Below, piece after piece: positions 5,852-14,744 of a stretch of 22,094 nucleotides of DNA. The stretch's first letter is position 1, and every line of letters starts with the position of its first letter. The position numbers and the translations under genes are program-made. The notes beneath the pieces were generated by a model. That model did not search any database and was not told where the DNA came from. It saw only the letters and a list, made by a program, of their open reading frames with translations. The stretch is from the NCBI GenBank assembly GCA_964618105.1, contig CAZUAJ010000013.1, positions 1-22,094 of the forward strand, read 5' to 3'. Source of the stretch: CAG-273 sp964618105. GTDB taxonomy: Bacteria; Bacillota; Clostridia; TANB77; CAG-508.

Positions 5852-8391
5852 TTTACAGCTTTTTGTATTTCCATTATTACTAATGGTAAAATTGATATTG
5901 CGAATGTGTATAGCCATTGTGTGCTGGTTAATGGTACTAGTTTAAATATTTCTGCTACTGGTGGAATTACAACTACTATAACTTGCAGTAATGCTCCTAA
6001 AATGAATGCTCCTATTAAATATTTATTTTCGAATATTCCTGTTTTAAATATAGATTCTTCACTTTTTATATTTATGCTGTGGACTAATTCTAGCAAGCCC
6101 AAACTTACAAATGCCATTGTTCTTGCTACATCTATTCCATATAAATAATTGCCTATACTAAATGCCACTAATGTTAATACTCCAAGCATTGTTCCTTCTG
6201 TAATTATTTGGTGCCATAATCCGTCTGCAAAAAGGCTTTTTTTACTGTTTCGTGGTTTTTTATTCATAATGTCCGCTTCTGGCTTTTCTAATCCAAGTGC
6301 TATTGCAGGAAGTGAGTCTGTTACTAAATTTATCCATAAAAGTTGTATTGCGAGTAATGGTGATTTTAAGCCTAATAGTAAGCCCATAAAAATGGTTACA
6401 ATTTCACCTATATTTGTTGCTATTAAAAAATGCACTGCCTTTTTTATATTGTCAAATATGTTTCTTCCTTGTTTAACCGCTTCTACTATTGTTACAAAAT
6501 TATCATCTGTTAATACCATATCTGCTGCATTTTTAGCAACATCTGTGCCGTTTTTTCCCATAGCTATTCCTATATCTGCATTTTTTAATGCTGGTGCATC
6601 ATTTACCCCATCTCCTGTCATTGCTACAACTGCCCCTGTTGACTGAAATGCTTTTACAATTCGTACTTTGTGTTCAGGTGTTACTCTTGCAAAAACAGAA
6701 TATTGCATAATATTTTTTTGCAATACATTTTGTGGTATTTTATCTAATTCTTCACCAGTAATTGCTAAATCATTTGGCCTTAATATTCCTAAATTACTTG
6801 CAATTGCTTTTGCTGTGACTATATGGTCTCCTGTAATCATTACTGTTTTTATTCCTGCTTTTTTACAAGTTGCAACAGCTTCTTTTACACCTTCTCTTGG
6901 TGGATCTATCATTCCAATTAAACCTACAAAAATTAAATTTTTTTCAATAGTTTCACTTTCAATTTTATTTGGCAATGCTGGAATATCTAAATATGCTATT
7001 GCAAGTACTCTTAAAGCCTCATCAGCCATTTTATTATTTTGATTTTCTATTTGTTTTATTTTTAAATAATCTATTAATGATATTTTACCATTTTCATATA
7101 TTTTTGAGCATCTTTTTAATAATACATCTGGTGCACCTTTTGTTATAATTCTATAGCCTGCCGGCATTTTATGTATTGTTGTCATCATTTTTCTATTTGA
7201 GTCAAATGGAATGTCTTTTACACGTTTCATTACATTATATAGTTCATTCTTGTTTTGTCCTTGTTCTAATGCTTTGTTTACTATGGCTACTTCTGTTGGT
7301 TCTCCTGTTAATTCCAACTTACCTTTTTCTACAGATATTTCAACATCTGTACACATTGCTGCCATTCCCATTAACCATTTTATATATTCATTATCTTTAC
7401 TTTCTCCATTTATATTTGAAATTTTTGTTACCTGCATTTTATTTTGTGTTAATGTGCCTGTTTTGTCTGAACATATAACACTGCTGCTTCCTAATGTTTC
7501 AACTGCTGGTAATTTTCTAATAATGCTATTTTTTTTGGCCATTTTTGTTACACCAATTGATAGCATAATTGTTACTATTGCTGGTAATCCTTCTGGAATT
7601 GCTGCAACTGCTAGCCCAACTGACGTCATAAACATTTCTATTGGTTCAATTTTTTTAAGTAGTCCTATTACAAATATTAGTAAGCAAATTCCTAAACATG
7701 CTATTCCTAAAATTTTACCCACTTCACCTAATTTTTTTTGTATTGGTGTTTCTGGTGCTTCATTTGTAATAATCATTTTAGCAATTTTACCTACTTTGGT
7801 ATTCATGGCTATATCTGTTACTACTGCTTCTCCATGGCCATTAACCACTATAGTGGTTGAAAATGCCATATTTACCATATCACCTAATGCTGTTTTTTCT
7901 GTTAACACAGTATTTGCTTCTTTTAATACAGGTACTGTTTCACCTGTTAAACTTGATTCTTCTATTTTTAGGTTTGAACTAGAAATCAATCTACAATCTG
8001 CTGGCACATAGTTTCCAGCTTCTAATATTACTATGTCTCCTGGCACTATTTGTTCACTTTTTATAGTACATATTTTACCATTTCTTTTCACCTTACATGT
8101 TGGTGCTGTCATTTTTTTCAGCGCTTCTAAAGATTTTTCTGCTTTAGACTCTTGAACTAGTCCCATAATTGCATTAAATATTACAATTGCAATTATTATA
8201 ATTGAGTCAAAATAGTCATTACTTCCTTCTAGCTTTGCTACAACCGCTGAAATTATTGATGCAATTATTAAAATAATTATCATAAAGTCATTAAATTGTT
8301 TTATGAATTTTACAAATATACTTTCCTTCTTTTTTTCGTCTAGTTTATTCAGACCGAAATTTAGCTTGTCTTTCTTGTACTTGTTTTTCAT
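5791..8391 (-). CDS. SERCA-type calcium P-type ATPase (main frame, N-terminus frameshifted)
   Basis: P-type (IIA) cation pump, likely Ca2+ export; 866 residues in the main frame. Landmarks in order: actuator TGE at 149-151, M4 PEGLP at 266-270, phosphorylated Asp309 in SDKTGTLT, nucleotide-domain KGAPDVLL at 418-425, hinge TGDGVNDAP at 592-600, then M5-M10. Residues corresponding to both SERCA calcium sites are present: Glu267, Asn660, Glu663, Asn688, Thr691, Asp692. The ATG at 8391 has no ribosome site and its first ~12 residues (MKNKYKKDKLNF) are out of frame with the family. The true start is at 8458, and one extra base near 8356 separates the frames. The last 19 residues come from the repeat cluster. 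It lies downstream of the E2-like gene and may share its transcript. Whether a full pump is made depends on whether the extra base is real. Confidence 0.9.
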   Translation of the reverse strand: MKNKYKKDKLNFGLNKLDEKKKESIFVKFIKQFNDFMIIILIIASIISAVVAKLEGSNDYFDSIIIIAIVIFNAIMGLVQESKAEKSLEALKKMTAPTCKVKRNGKICTIKSEQIVPGDIVILEAGNYVPADCRLISSSNLKIEESSLTGETVPVLKEANTVLTEKTALGDMVNMAFSTTIVVNGHGEAVVTDIAMNTKVGKIAKMIITNEAPETPIQKKLGEVGKILGIACLGICLLIFVIGLLKKIEPIEMFMTSVGLAVAAIPEGLPAIVTIMLSIGVTKMAKKNSIIRKLPAVETLGSSSVICSDKTGTLTQNKMQVTKISNINGESKDNEYIKWLMGMAAMCTDVEISVEKGKLELTGEPTEVAIVNKALEQGQNKNELYNVMKRVKDIPFDSNRKMMTTIHKMPAGYRIITKGAPDVLLKRCSKIYENGKISLIDYLKIKQIENQNNKMADEALRVLAIAYLDIPALPNKIESETIEKNLIFVGLIGMIDPPREGVKEAVATCKKAGIKTVMITGDHIVTAKAIASNLGILRPNDLAITGEELDKIPQNVLQKNIMQYSVFARVTPEHKVRIVKAFQSTGAVVAMTGDGVNDAPALKNADIGIAMGKNGTDVAKNAADMVLTDDNFVTIVEAVKQGRNIFDNIKKAVHFLIATNIGEIVTIFMGLLLGLKSPLLAIQLLWINLVTDSLPAIALGLEKPEADIMNKKPRNSKKSLFADGLWHQIITEGTMLGVLTLVAFSIGNYLYGIDVARTMAFVSLGLLELVHSINIKSEESIFKTGIFENKYLIGAFILGALLQVIVVVIPPVAEIFKLVPLTSTQWLYTFAISILPLVIMEIQKAVNVSFGDVPLTDKNVSSGTFL

Positions 8392-8458
8392 TTAAGCCTA
8401 CATCAATATTTGTTTTCATTTGTTGCTCTACTTGTTTTGTAGATAAAGTATGCCACAT
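8345..8458 (-). pseudogene. Displaced N-terminus of the calcium ATPase
   Basis: A 37-codon frame starts at an ATG at 8458 behind a perfect AAAGGAGG (8467-8474) at 8 bases. It encodes MWHTLSTKQVEQQ... through GLNEKQVQERQAKF, which is a normal cation-ATPase N-terminal domain. It then reads RSE and stops at 8345-8347. Removing one base (the G at 8356 on the plus strand) joins QAKF directly to GLNKLDEKKKES of the main frame, giving the expected family sequence. The two frames are therefore one gene of about 888 codons interrupted by a +1 shift, either an assembly or sequencing error or a real mutation. Confidence 0.85.
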
Positions 8459-8512
8459 ATAATTATCCTCCTTTGTTTTTAGTTAGTTAATTATATGTGG
8501 CTTGTACTTTAT
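8443..8512 (-). promoter_or_regulatory. Hairpin enclosing the ATPase ribosome site and start
   Basis: GCCACATATAATTA (8452-8465) is perfectly complementary to 8488-8501. After a small asymmetric bulge, ATAAAGTA (8443-8450) is complementary to 8505-8512, giving 22 pairs. In the mRNA the AAAGGAGG lies in the 22-base loop and the ATG lies in the stem. It could limit translation of the ATPase or act between the two genes of the unit. There is only a weak T run, so it is not a clear terminator. Confidence 0.55.
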
Positions 8513-8527
8513 TTATGCAAATTAAAT

Positions 8528-9379
8528 TTATTTACAGTCTTCTACTTTTTCAATATTTTCTTCTAATAGTTCAGGCTTTTTTAAATATCTATTAAATAAT
8601 TTTACTGAATTGGCAAAATAATATCCATCGCAAATTCTTTCATCACATACAAATGCAAGTGAAATACATTTTTCTTCTTTAAATGTTTCGTCATCATATA
8701 TATAGCTTTTTTTCTTTTTACCCATAGCTAAAAAAATGCCAGTTGTTCCAAAGTCATATAAATGATGATATATTGCGTCTATTCCAAGTGATGCAACATT
8801 TGTCAAAAATGCACTTGTGTGAAATGGACTTACATTTATTATTGCCTTTGGTAGCAAGCCATGCTTATCCATAAACATTATTACACTTATGGCAAATTTT
8901 AATAAAAAATTTGGTATAACAGCTAATGCTTTTGCTGTTATATCTGTTTCATTATCTTTTGATATATTTTTGTTTTCTGAAATAACATTTTCTAATTTTT
9001 CTTTTATTTCAAAAATGTTTTCGTTTCCTTTAAATGGCAATTTTATTGTTGTTTCTGTTCCTTCATCTGTTAAGTTCTTTTTTATTGCTAATGAAATTAG
9101 TATTTCATTCCTAGCATAAGTTCTACCATTCATTACAAATCTATTAAGTTTTGGCCTTTGTGCCATAAGTCTTACCAAAGCTGCATATACAACATCCATA
9201 TATGATATTTTTATATTTTCTTCAGCCTTTTTTGCAATATAATTGTCAATTTCAGTTATTGGAATATCATAAGTATAATATACTTGTGAATCACTTCTTG
9301 TTCTCATTACTTGCGGAATAATCTTAAAAAATGGTGGAACATTTTTTACCTTTCTTCCGTCTACTCTATATCCAAACAT
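8528..9379 (-). CDS. E2-like (chloramphenicol acetyltransferase fold) protein
   Basis: Protein of 283 residues that looks like the catalytic domain of 2-oxoacid dehydrogenase E2 acyltransferases, without lipoyl or subunit-binding domains. The C-terminal active-site motif, DHRxxDG in true E2, reads DERICDG at 246-252, so the catalytic His is replaced by Glu. I chose the ATG at 9379 (MFGYRVDGRK). It has GGGAGGAAG 4-6 bases upstream, and the promoter at 9406-9434 places the RNA start near 9399, which excludes the longer frame beginning at 9400. No E1, E3 or lipoate genes are near. The frame ends 69 bases before the ATPase start. Activity is unknown; a trimeric CAT-like enzyme with other chemistry, or a non-enzymatic role, are both open. 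Confidence 0.75.
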   Translation of the reverse strand: MFGYRVDGRKVKNVPPFFKIIPQVMRTRSDSQVYYTYDIPITEIDNYIAKKAEENIKISYMDVVYAALVRLMAQRPKLNRFVMNGRTYARNEILISLAIKKNLTDEGTETTIKLPFKGNENIFEIKEKLENVISENKNISKDNETDITAKALAVIPNFLLKFAISVIMFMDKHGLLPKAIINVSPFHTSAFLTNVASLGIDAIYHHLYDFGTTGIFLAMGKKKKSYIYDDETFKEEKCISLAFVCDERICDGYYFANSVKLFNRYLKKPELLEENIEKVEDCK

Positions 9380-9405
9380 AAACTTCCTCCCTATTTTCAT
9401 GTATT

Positions 9406-9434
9406 ATTATATACTTTATTTCGTCAAATTTCAA
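9406..9434 (-). promoter_or_regulatory. Promoter for the E2-like gene
   Basis: On the minus strand TTGAAA (9429-9434), a 17-bp spacer and a perfect TATAAT (9406-9411). The RNA start near 9399 gives a leader of about 20 bases and decides the start codon at 9379. Confidence 0.78.
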
Positions 9435-9512
9435 CAATAGCAAATCAAAAGATATTTTTTTAGGTATTTTATAATATCATATATTTATTTTTTTATTGCT
9501 TTTTACTTTTTT

Positions 9513-9542
9513 TTGATATAGAATAATAGCAAATTATATAAT
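9513..9542 (+). promoter_or_regulatory. Promoter for the MurE-type gene
   Basis: TTGATA (9513-9518), an 18-bp spacer and TATAAT (9537-9542). The RNA start would fall near 9549, at the first in-frame ATG, which supports the second ATG (9567) as the real start. Confidence 0.65.
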
Positions 9543-9566
9543 AGGATAATGTTAGAAAGGAATATT

Positions 9567-11090
9567 ATGAAATACTATTTATTAAAAGATTACATTGATA
9601 TTTTAAAAAAAGAAAATTTACTAAAAGAAGTTTGCAACTGTGATGGAATATTAAGCTCACCAATTGAAAAATTAGAGCACAATTCAAAAGCAGTTAGTGA
9701 TAACACTTTATATATTTGCAAAGGCTTAAATTACAAGCCTGAATACTTAAATGAAGCAATTGTAAAAGGTGCTACTGCATATATTGCAGAATCAGAAAAT
9801 GTAACAGACTCTGATTTTCCACATATTGTGGTAAATGATATTAGAAAAGCTTTAGCTACTGTTTCTTGTATGTATTATGACTTTCCAGCTAGCAAAATAA
9901 ATATGCTTGGAATTACAGGTACAAAAGGAAAATCTACAACTGCATATTATATTAAAAGCATTTTGGACAATTATATGAACGAACATAATTTACCCGATAC
10001 TGCAATTGTTTCTTCTATTGATACTTATGATGGCAAAGAATGTAAAGAGTCTTTGCTTACAAGCCCCGAATCAATTGATTTGCAAAAACATATTGCAAAT
10101 GCAGTTGAATCTAAAATGCAAAATTTAGTTATGGAGGTTAGTAGCCAAGCTTTAAAATTGGACAGGGTTCATAATGTATTTTATAAAGTTGGGGTATTTT
10201 TAAATATTTCTGAAGACCATATTAGTACTATTGAACACCCTAATTTTGAAGACTATTTTTCTGCTAAATTAAAATTCTTTAATCAAGTAGAAACTACTTG
10301 CGTGAATTTAGATGCGGATTATGCTAACCGCATTTTAGAAAATGCTCAAAAAGCAAAAAGAATTGTTACATTTAGTACAAAAAATGATAAAGCTGATATT
10401 TACGGTTATAACATAAAAAAATTAACACATACATCAATTTCTTTTAGAGTTAAAACATCTAAATTTGATGAAGAAATACTTTTAACAATGCCTGGCTTAT
10501 TTAATGTTGAAAATGCTTTAGCAGCAATTGCAACTGCTATGGTTTTAGACATTCCATTTAAGAATATTTTTGATGGTTTGAGAGTTGCAAAAGCAAGTGG
10601 TAGAATGGAAGCACATGTTAGTAGTGATGGAAATATTATTGTTATTGTAGATTATGCCCATAATAAACTAAGTTTTCAAAAATTATATGAATCCACAAAG
10701 CAAGAATATCCAGACAAAAACATTATTACTGTTTTTGGTTGCCCAGGCGGAAAGGCTCAACTTCGTAGAAGAGATTTAGGTACGCTTTCTGGTATACATT
10801 CTAAAGTTAGCTATTTAACTGCTGAAGATCCGGGTCCAGAAGAAACTGTTGATATTTGCAAAGAAATTGCTGAATATGTTGCTAAAGAACATGGGGATTA
10901 TAAAATTATTGAAGACCGTGGTTTAGCTATAAAAGAAGCTATTTTAGAAAACCCAAACAGTGTTATTTTAATTACTGGTAAAGGTAATGAAACCAGACAA
11001 AAATATGGTAAAAAATATTTGCCTTGTTTGACTGATACAGAGTATGCTCTTAAGGCTCTAGAAGAATACAATAAAATTAAAATAAAATAG
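9567..11090 (+). CDS. murE: MurE-type Mur ligase (UDP-MurNAc-tripeptide synthetase)
   Basis: ATP-dependent ligase that adds the third residue to the wall stem peptide; 507 residues from 9567, where AAAGGA lies 5 bases upstream. Domains: UMP-sugar binding (1-105), central ATPase with P-loop GITGTKGKSTT (about 115-125), the MurE-type SPESIDLQ and MEVSSQAL segments, and the Lys of YFSAKLK (Lys234, carbamylated in relatives); then the C-terminal domain with VDYAHNKLS and GCPGGKAQLRRRDLG. The DNPR motif of meso-diaminopimelate enzymes is absent; the matching position reads AEDPGPE (419-425). From memory this is closer to the DDP-type motif of lysine-adding enzymes. It stands alone, away from a division/wall cluster, so it could be a second MurE. 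Family secure, amino acid uncertain. Confidence 0.82.
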   Translation: MKYYLLKDYIDILKKENLLKEVCNCDGILSSPIEKLEHNSKAVSDNTLYICKGLNYKPEYLNEAIVKGATAYIAESENVTDSDFPHIVVNDIRKALATVSCMYYDFPASKINMLGITGTKGKSTTAYYIKSILDNYMNEHNLPDTAIVSSIDTYDGKECKESLLTSPESIDLQKHIANAVESKMQNLVMEVSSQALKLDRVHNVFYKVGVFLNISEDHISTIEHPNFEDYFSAKLKFFNQVETTCVNLDADYANRILENAQKAKRIVTFSTKNDKADIYGYNIKKLTHTSISFRVKTSKFDEEILLTMPGLFNVENALAAIATAMVLDIPFKNIFDGLRVAKASGRMEAHVSSDGNIIVIVDYAHNKLSFQKLYESTKQEYPDKNIITVFGCPGGKAQLRRRDLGTLSGIHSKVSYLTAEDPGPEETVDICKEIAEYVAKEHGDYKIIEDRGLAIKEAILENPNSVILITGKGNETRQKYGKKYLPCLTDTEYALKALEEYNKIKIK

Positions 11091-11116
11091 AAAGTGGTTT
11101 TACCACTTTCTATTTT
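11084..11116. terminator. Bidirectional terminator shared by murE and smc
   Basis: A perfect 15-bp stem, AAAATAGAAAGTGGT (11084-11098) and its complement (11102-11116), with a 3-base loop. The stop codons of both convergent genes (11088-11090 and 11110-11112) lie inside the stem. T runs follow on both strands (four T within the stem end on each side). Confidence 0.8.
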
Positions 11117-14100
11117 AATTTTATTGATAACAATTTACTAATTCCGCTTTCTTCCATAGTTACACCATATACTGAATCTCCTGCTTCCATAGTTCCTTTT
11201 CTATGTGTAATTACTAAAAATTGTGTTTGTTTGCAGAATTTTTTTAAATATTCTGCAAATCTATAAACATTAACATCATCTAGAGCTGCTTCAATTTCGT
11301 CTAATACACAGAATGGTGCTGGATTTATTTTTAATATTGCAAACAAAAGCGCAATTGCTGTAAATGCCTTTTCCCCTCCTGATAATAGCATCATATTCTG
11401 AAGTTTTTTTCCTGGTGGCTGAACTCTAATATCAATTCCACATTCCAATATGTTTTCTTCATTTTCTAGTATTAGTTCTGCTTTTCCACCATTAAATAAT
11501 TCAGCAAATACTTCATTAAAGTTTTTGTTTATAATTTCAAATTTCTCTTTGAATTGATTTTGCATAGTTGTTGTCATATCTGCTATAATTTTTCTTAGCT
11601 TAGCTACAGTGTTTTCCAAATCTAAGCGCTGTTCAGACATAAAGTCATATCTTTCTTTGGTCTTTTTATATTCTTCAATAGAATCAATATTTATGCTTCC
11701 TAAGTCTCTTATTTTACTACGTAAGCTATTTACTTGCTTCTGTGCTGTTGCTACATTATTTGGCTTTGCATATTCTGCTGTATTATTTGGTGTTAATTCA
11801 TATTCATTCCACAAATTTTCAACAACTTGTTGTAAATCTTGCTCTAGTTTTGTTTTTTTAACGTCAAGCTTTATAATTTGTTCTTTTAAGCTTTCCAATG
11901 AAGAAAATTGACTTTGAATTTCGTTTTCTGTATTTACTAATTTTTCATTTTTAGCAGTTCTCTCTTGTTTTAATTGTTCAACCTTTGCCCCACTATTTGT
12001 TACATCTTGTTTTATTTGTTCTATTTGTAAGTTATATTCTGAAATAACTTGTTCTAGTTTTGTGTTTTCTTCATTTATTTCAGTAATATTTTTTGTTTTG
12101 TTTTCTATGCTTTGCTCATTATTTTGAATATCTTGCATTATTCTTTCTACCATTTCTTCAATTGAGCTTTCGCTTTCATCAAAAGATGATACTGAAATTT
12201 TTAAATTTGTAATATCAAAGTTTAAGTCATCAATGTATTTTTGATTGTCTTTGTTGTTTAAAGCAAATTCTTCTATAACTTTATTTAATTCTTCAATTTG
12301 CTCTGTTAATTCTTTAATTTCCGCTTCTTTTTGCTCTTTTAATACACGGTTTTCTTCTTTTTGTTTTTCAGTTTGCGTTACTTCTTGTTTTAATTTTGCA
12401 AGTCTATTTTCTAAACGACTAATATTTTCTTCTACTGCAACCATTTTTTGTTTTTCTGTTGCATATACAATTTCAATTTCTTGTAGTTCTTTTTCTAGTT
12501 TTGCTGTTTCTTCAATACTATCTCCAATAGATGATGCATATTCTTCTTTTTCAGCTGTTATTTGTTCAATTTGTTTTTCTAACTTTTTAAGTTCTTTGTC
12601 TAGTTCTTCTATTTCTCTGCTTCTTCCTAAAATGTTTACAGTTTTGTTTGCTACACTACCACCTGAAATTGAACCACTTGAGCTTATAATGTCACCTTTT
12701 AAGGTTACTATTCTAAATGAATATTTGTCTTTTTTAGCAAGTGCTATAGCTGTATCCATATCTTGTACTACTACTGTTCTACCTAATAAACTTAAAATTA
12801 TTTGCTCATATTCTTTTTTACATTTAACCAAATCTGATGCAATACCAACCACTCCATCCATTTTGGTTAACTTGTCTAACTTTTTACCCTGAACAGATGA
12901 TATTGGTAAAAATGATGCTCTACCTAAGCTGTTTGCTCTTAAATATTCAATCATTTTTTTAGCATCTTGTTCTGTTTCGGTTACCACGTTTTGTAAAGCT
13001 TGACCTAAACACATTTCAATTGCTGTTTCATATTGTTTTTCAACAGAAATTAAATTAGCTAAAACGCCATGAATGCCTTTATTTAAATTTGTATCTTTAT
13101 CAGATGCTATTAATAATGATTTAACTGTTTTATTATAGCCTTCTTTTTCTTTTTCTGTTTCAATTAAAAATTGATGTCTAGCTTGCTTCATTCTTTGCGT
13201 ATAAGTAAGTTTTGAAATTTCTTCTTCATATTGTTTTAATTTCTGCATATTTTGTTCTTTTGCTTTAACACTATTTTCTAGCTTCTCTACTGCAATATTT
13301 CTTTTTGATTCTATTTCATAAAAGCCTTTTGAAATTTCATTTTTTCCATATCTTGTCGAATCTAGTTCTGACACAACTAAATCTATTTCATTTTTTAATT
13401 GTTTTTTGCGCTTTTCTAGGTTTTCGTAATTAACATCTTGTGCATTAATTTCTGTTGCTAAATCATATTTTTTGTCTATACAGTCTTGAGCTACTTGTTT
13501 CTTACCTTCAATTTCAAGTTCTTTATTAGATAGTTTTTTAGTTAACTCTGCAAGCTCTGCTTCTTTTTCTGCTAATTCCTTTGTAAACTTTTCTTTATTA
13601 GAAGTTAAATTTGTTTTCTTTTCTAGTTTTTGTTTTTGCTCTTCTTTTAGCTCTTCAATTCTAGCTTTTACTTCTAATATTTCGTTTTCAAGCCTTTGTT
13701 TATTTGTACTGTTATTTTGTATTCTTTCTTTTGATATTCCTATTTCAGAATTTATTTTTTCTATTTTATTTGAGCTTTCAAAACCTATATTCTGCATATT
13801 TTCAATTTGCAAAGTAATATCATCTACCACCTGACGTAAACTTTCTTTAGCAATTTGCATAGCTTCCATTTTACTATCTTCTGTTTCTTTTTGAGCTACT
13901 ATTATTTCTTCGTCTTTTATTAATTGCTCTAATCTTTCTTTGTATGTATTAATATTGTACACAAATAGACCAACCTCAATAGATTTAAGCTCTTCCCTTA
14001 AATCTAAAAATTGTTTTGCTTTATCCGATTGCAATTTTAATGGTTCAATATTTGTTTCAATTTCAGCTAATATGTCATTTATACGAAGTAAATTTAATTT

Positions 14101-14652
14101 TGTTTGTTCTAGCTTTTTTTCAGACTCTTGCTTTCTAGTTCTATACTTAACTATTCCTGCAGCTTCTTCAAATATATGTCTTCTGTCTTCTGATTTATTA
14201 CTTAAAATTTCGTCAATTTTGCCTTGACCAATTATGCTATACCCATCTTTTCCTATGCCAGTGTCCATAAAGAGCTCTAATATGTCTTTTAAACGGCATG
14301 GCACTTTGTTTATAAAGTAACCTGTTTCACCACTACGGTAAATTTTTCTTGTAACTGTTACTTCTGAATATTCAATAGGAAGTTTGCTATCTGTATTGTC
14401 TATTACAATTGATACTTCAGCAAAGCCTAATGATTTGCGTGCTTGGGTTCCTGCAAATATAATATCTTCAGATTTTGCACCTCTTAAAGACTTCATACTT
14501 TGCTCACCTAATACCCATCGAATGGCGTCTGATATATTACTTTTTCCAGACCCATTTGGTCCTATTACTGTTGTTATTCCTGGTTTAAATTCTAGTACAG
14601 TTTTATCTGCAAAAGATTTAAAACCTTGCATTTCTATTCTTTTTAAATACAT
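11110..14652 (-). CDS. smc: Chromosome partition protein SMC
   Basis: ATPase of the SMC-ScpAB condensin that compacts and separates chromosomes; 1180 residues, the normal length. Walker A is GPNGSGKS at 31-38. Long coiled coils (about 165-500 and 680-1010, rich in Glu, Lys and Gln) flank a glycine-containing hinge (about 515-670, with SSSGSISGGSV near its end). The C-terminal head has the signature LSGGEKAFT at 1090-1098 and Walker B FCVLDE with Asp1118 and Glu1119. AGGTGA lies 6 bases before the ATG, and a promoter is at 14693-14721. scpA, scpB and ftsY are not in the window; the gene is a separate unit ending in a shared terminator. Confidence 0.97.
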   Translation of the reverse strand: MYLKRIEMQGFKSFADKTVLEFKPGITTVIGPNGSGKSNISDAIRWVLGEQSMKSLRGAKSEDIIFAGTQARKSLGFAEVSIVIDNTDSKLPIEYSEVTVTRKIYRSGETGYFINKVPCRLKDILELFMDTGIGKDGYSIIGQGKIDEILSNKSEDRRHIFEEAAGIVKYRTRKQESEKKLEQTKLNLLRINDILAEIETNIEPLKLQSDKAKQFLDLREELKSIEVGLFVYNINTYKERLEQLIKDEEIIVAQKETEDSKMEAMQIAKESLRQVVDDITLQIENMQNIGFESSNKIEKINSEIGISKERIQNNSTNKQRLENEILEVKARIEELKEEQKQKLEKKTNLTSNKEKFTKELAEKEAELAELTKKLSNKELEIEGKKQVAQDCIDKKYDLATEINAQDVNYENLEKRKKQLKNEIDLVVSELDSTRYGKNEISKGFYEIESKRNIAVEKLENSVKAKEQNMQKLKQYEEEISKLTYTQRMKQARHQFLIETEKEKEGYNKTVKSLLIASDKDTNLNKGIHGVLANLISVEKQYETAIEMCLGQALQNVVTETEQDAKKMIEYLRANSLGRASFLPISSVQGKKLDKLTKMDGVVGIASDLVKCKKEYEQIILSLLGRTVVVQDMDTAIALAKKDKYSFRIVTLKGDIISSSGSISGGSVANKTVNILGRSREIEELDKELKKLEKQIEQITAEKEEYASSIGDSIEETAKLEKELQEIEIVYATEKQKMVAVEENISRLENRLAKLKQEVTQTEKQKEENRVLKEQKEAEIKELTEQIEELNKVIEEFALNNKDNQKYIDDLNFDITNLKISVSSFDESESSIEEMVERIMQDIQNNEQSIENKTKNITEINEENTKLEQVISEYNLQIEQIKQDVTNSGAKVEQLKQERTAKNEKLVNTENEIQSQFSSLESLKEQIIKLDVKKTKLEQDLQQVVENLWNEYELTPNNTAEYAKPNNVATAQKQVNSLRSKIRDLGSINIDSIEEYKKTKERYDFMSEQRLDLENTVAKLRKIIADMTTTMQNQFKEKFEIINKNFNEVFAELFNGGKAELILENEENILECGIDIRVQPPGKKLQNMMLLSGGEKAFTAIALLFAILKINPAPFCVLDEIEAALDDVNVYRFAEYLKKFCKQTQFLVITHRKGTMEAGDSVYGVTMEESGISKLLSIKLK

Positions 14653-14692
14653 TTATTTCACCTATTTTTTTAAATTTCGACATTTCTCACTA

Positions 14693-14721
14693 ATTATACT
14701 GGATTTACATTCAATTTTCAA
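14693..14721 (-). promoter_or_regulatory. Promoter for smc
   Basis: Minus-strand TTGAAA (14716-14721), 17-bp spacer, TATAAT (14693-14698). RNA would start near 14686, 34 bases before the ATG. Confidence 0.78.
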
Positions 14722-14744
14722 GCTATAAAGAGTATAAAATGTTA

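Noticed and set aside
7211..8011. A 266-codon open frame on the plus strand inside the calcium ATPase gene, and several others nearby
   Set aside because: Antisense to a clear P-type ATPase frame, no ribosome site, and composition is the mirror of membrane-protein codons.
9380..9400. Upstream ATG at 9400 as start of the E2-like gene
   Set aside because: It lies at the predicted RNA start and has no ribosome site; the GGGAGGAAG that would serve the gene is inside that extension.
12245..12892. A 215-codon plus-strand frame inside smc
   Set aside because: Antisense shadow of the coiled-coil region; low-complexity Ser/Phe composition and no ribosome site.
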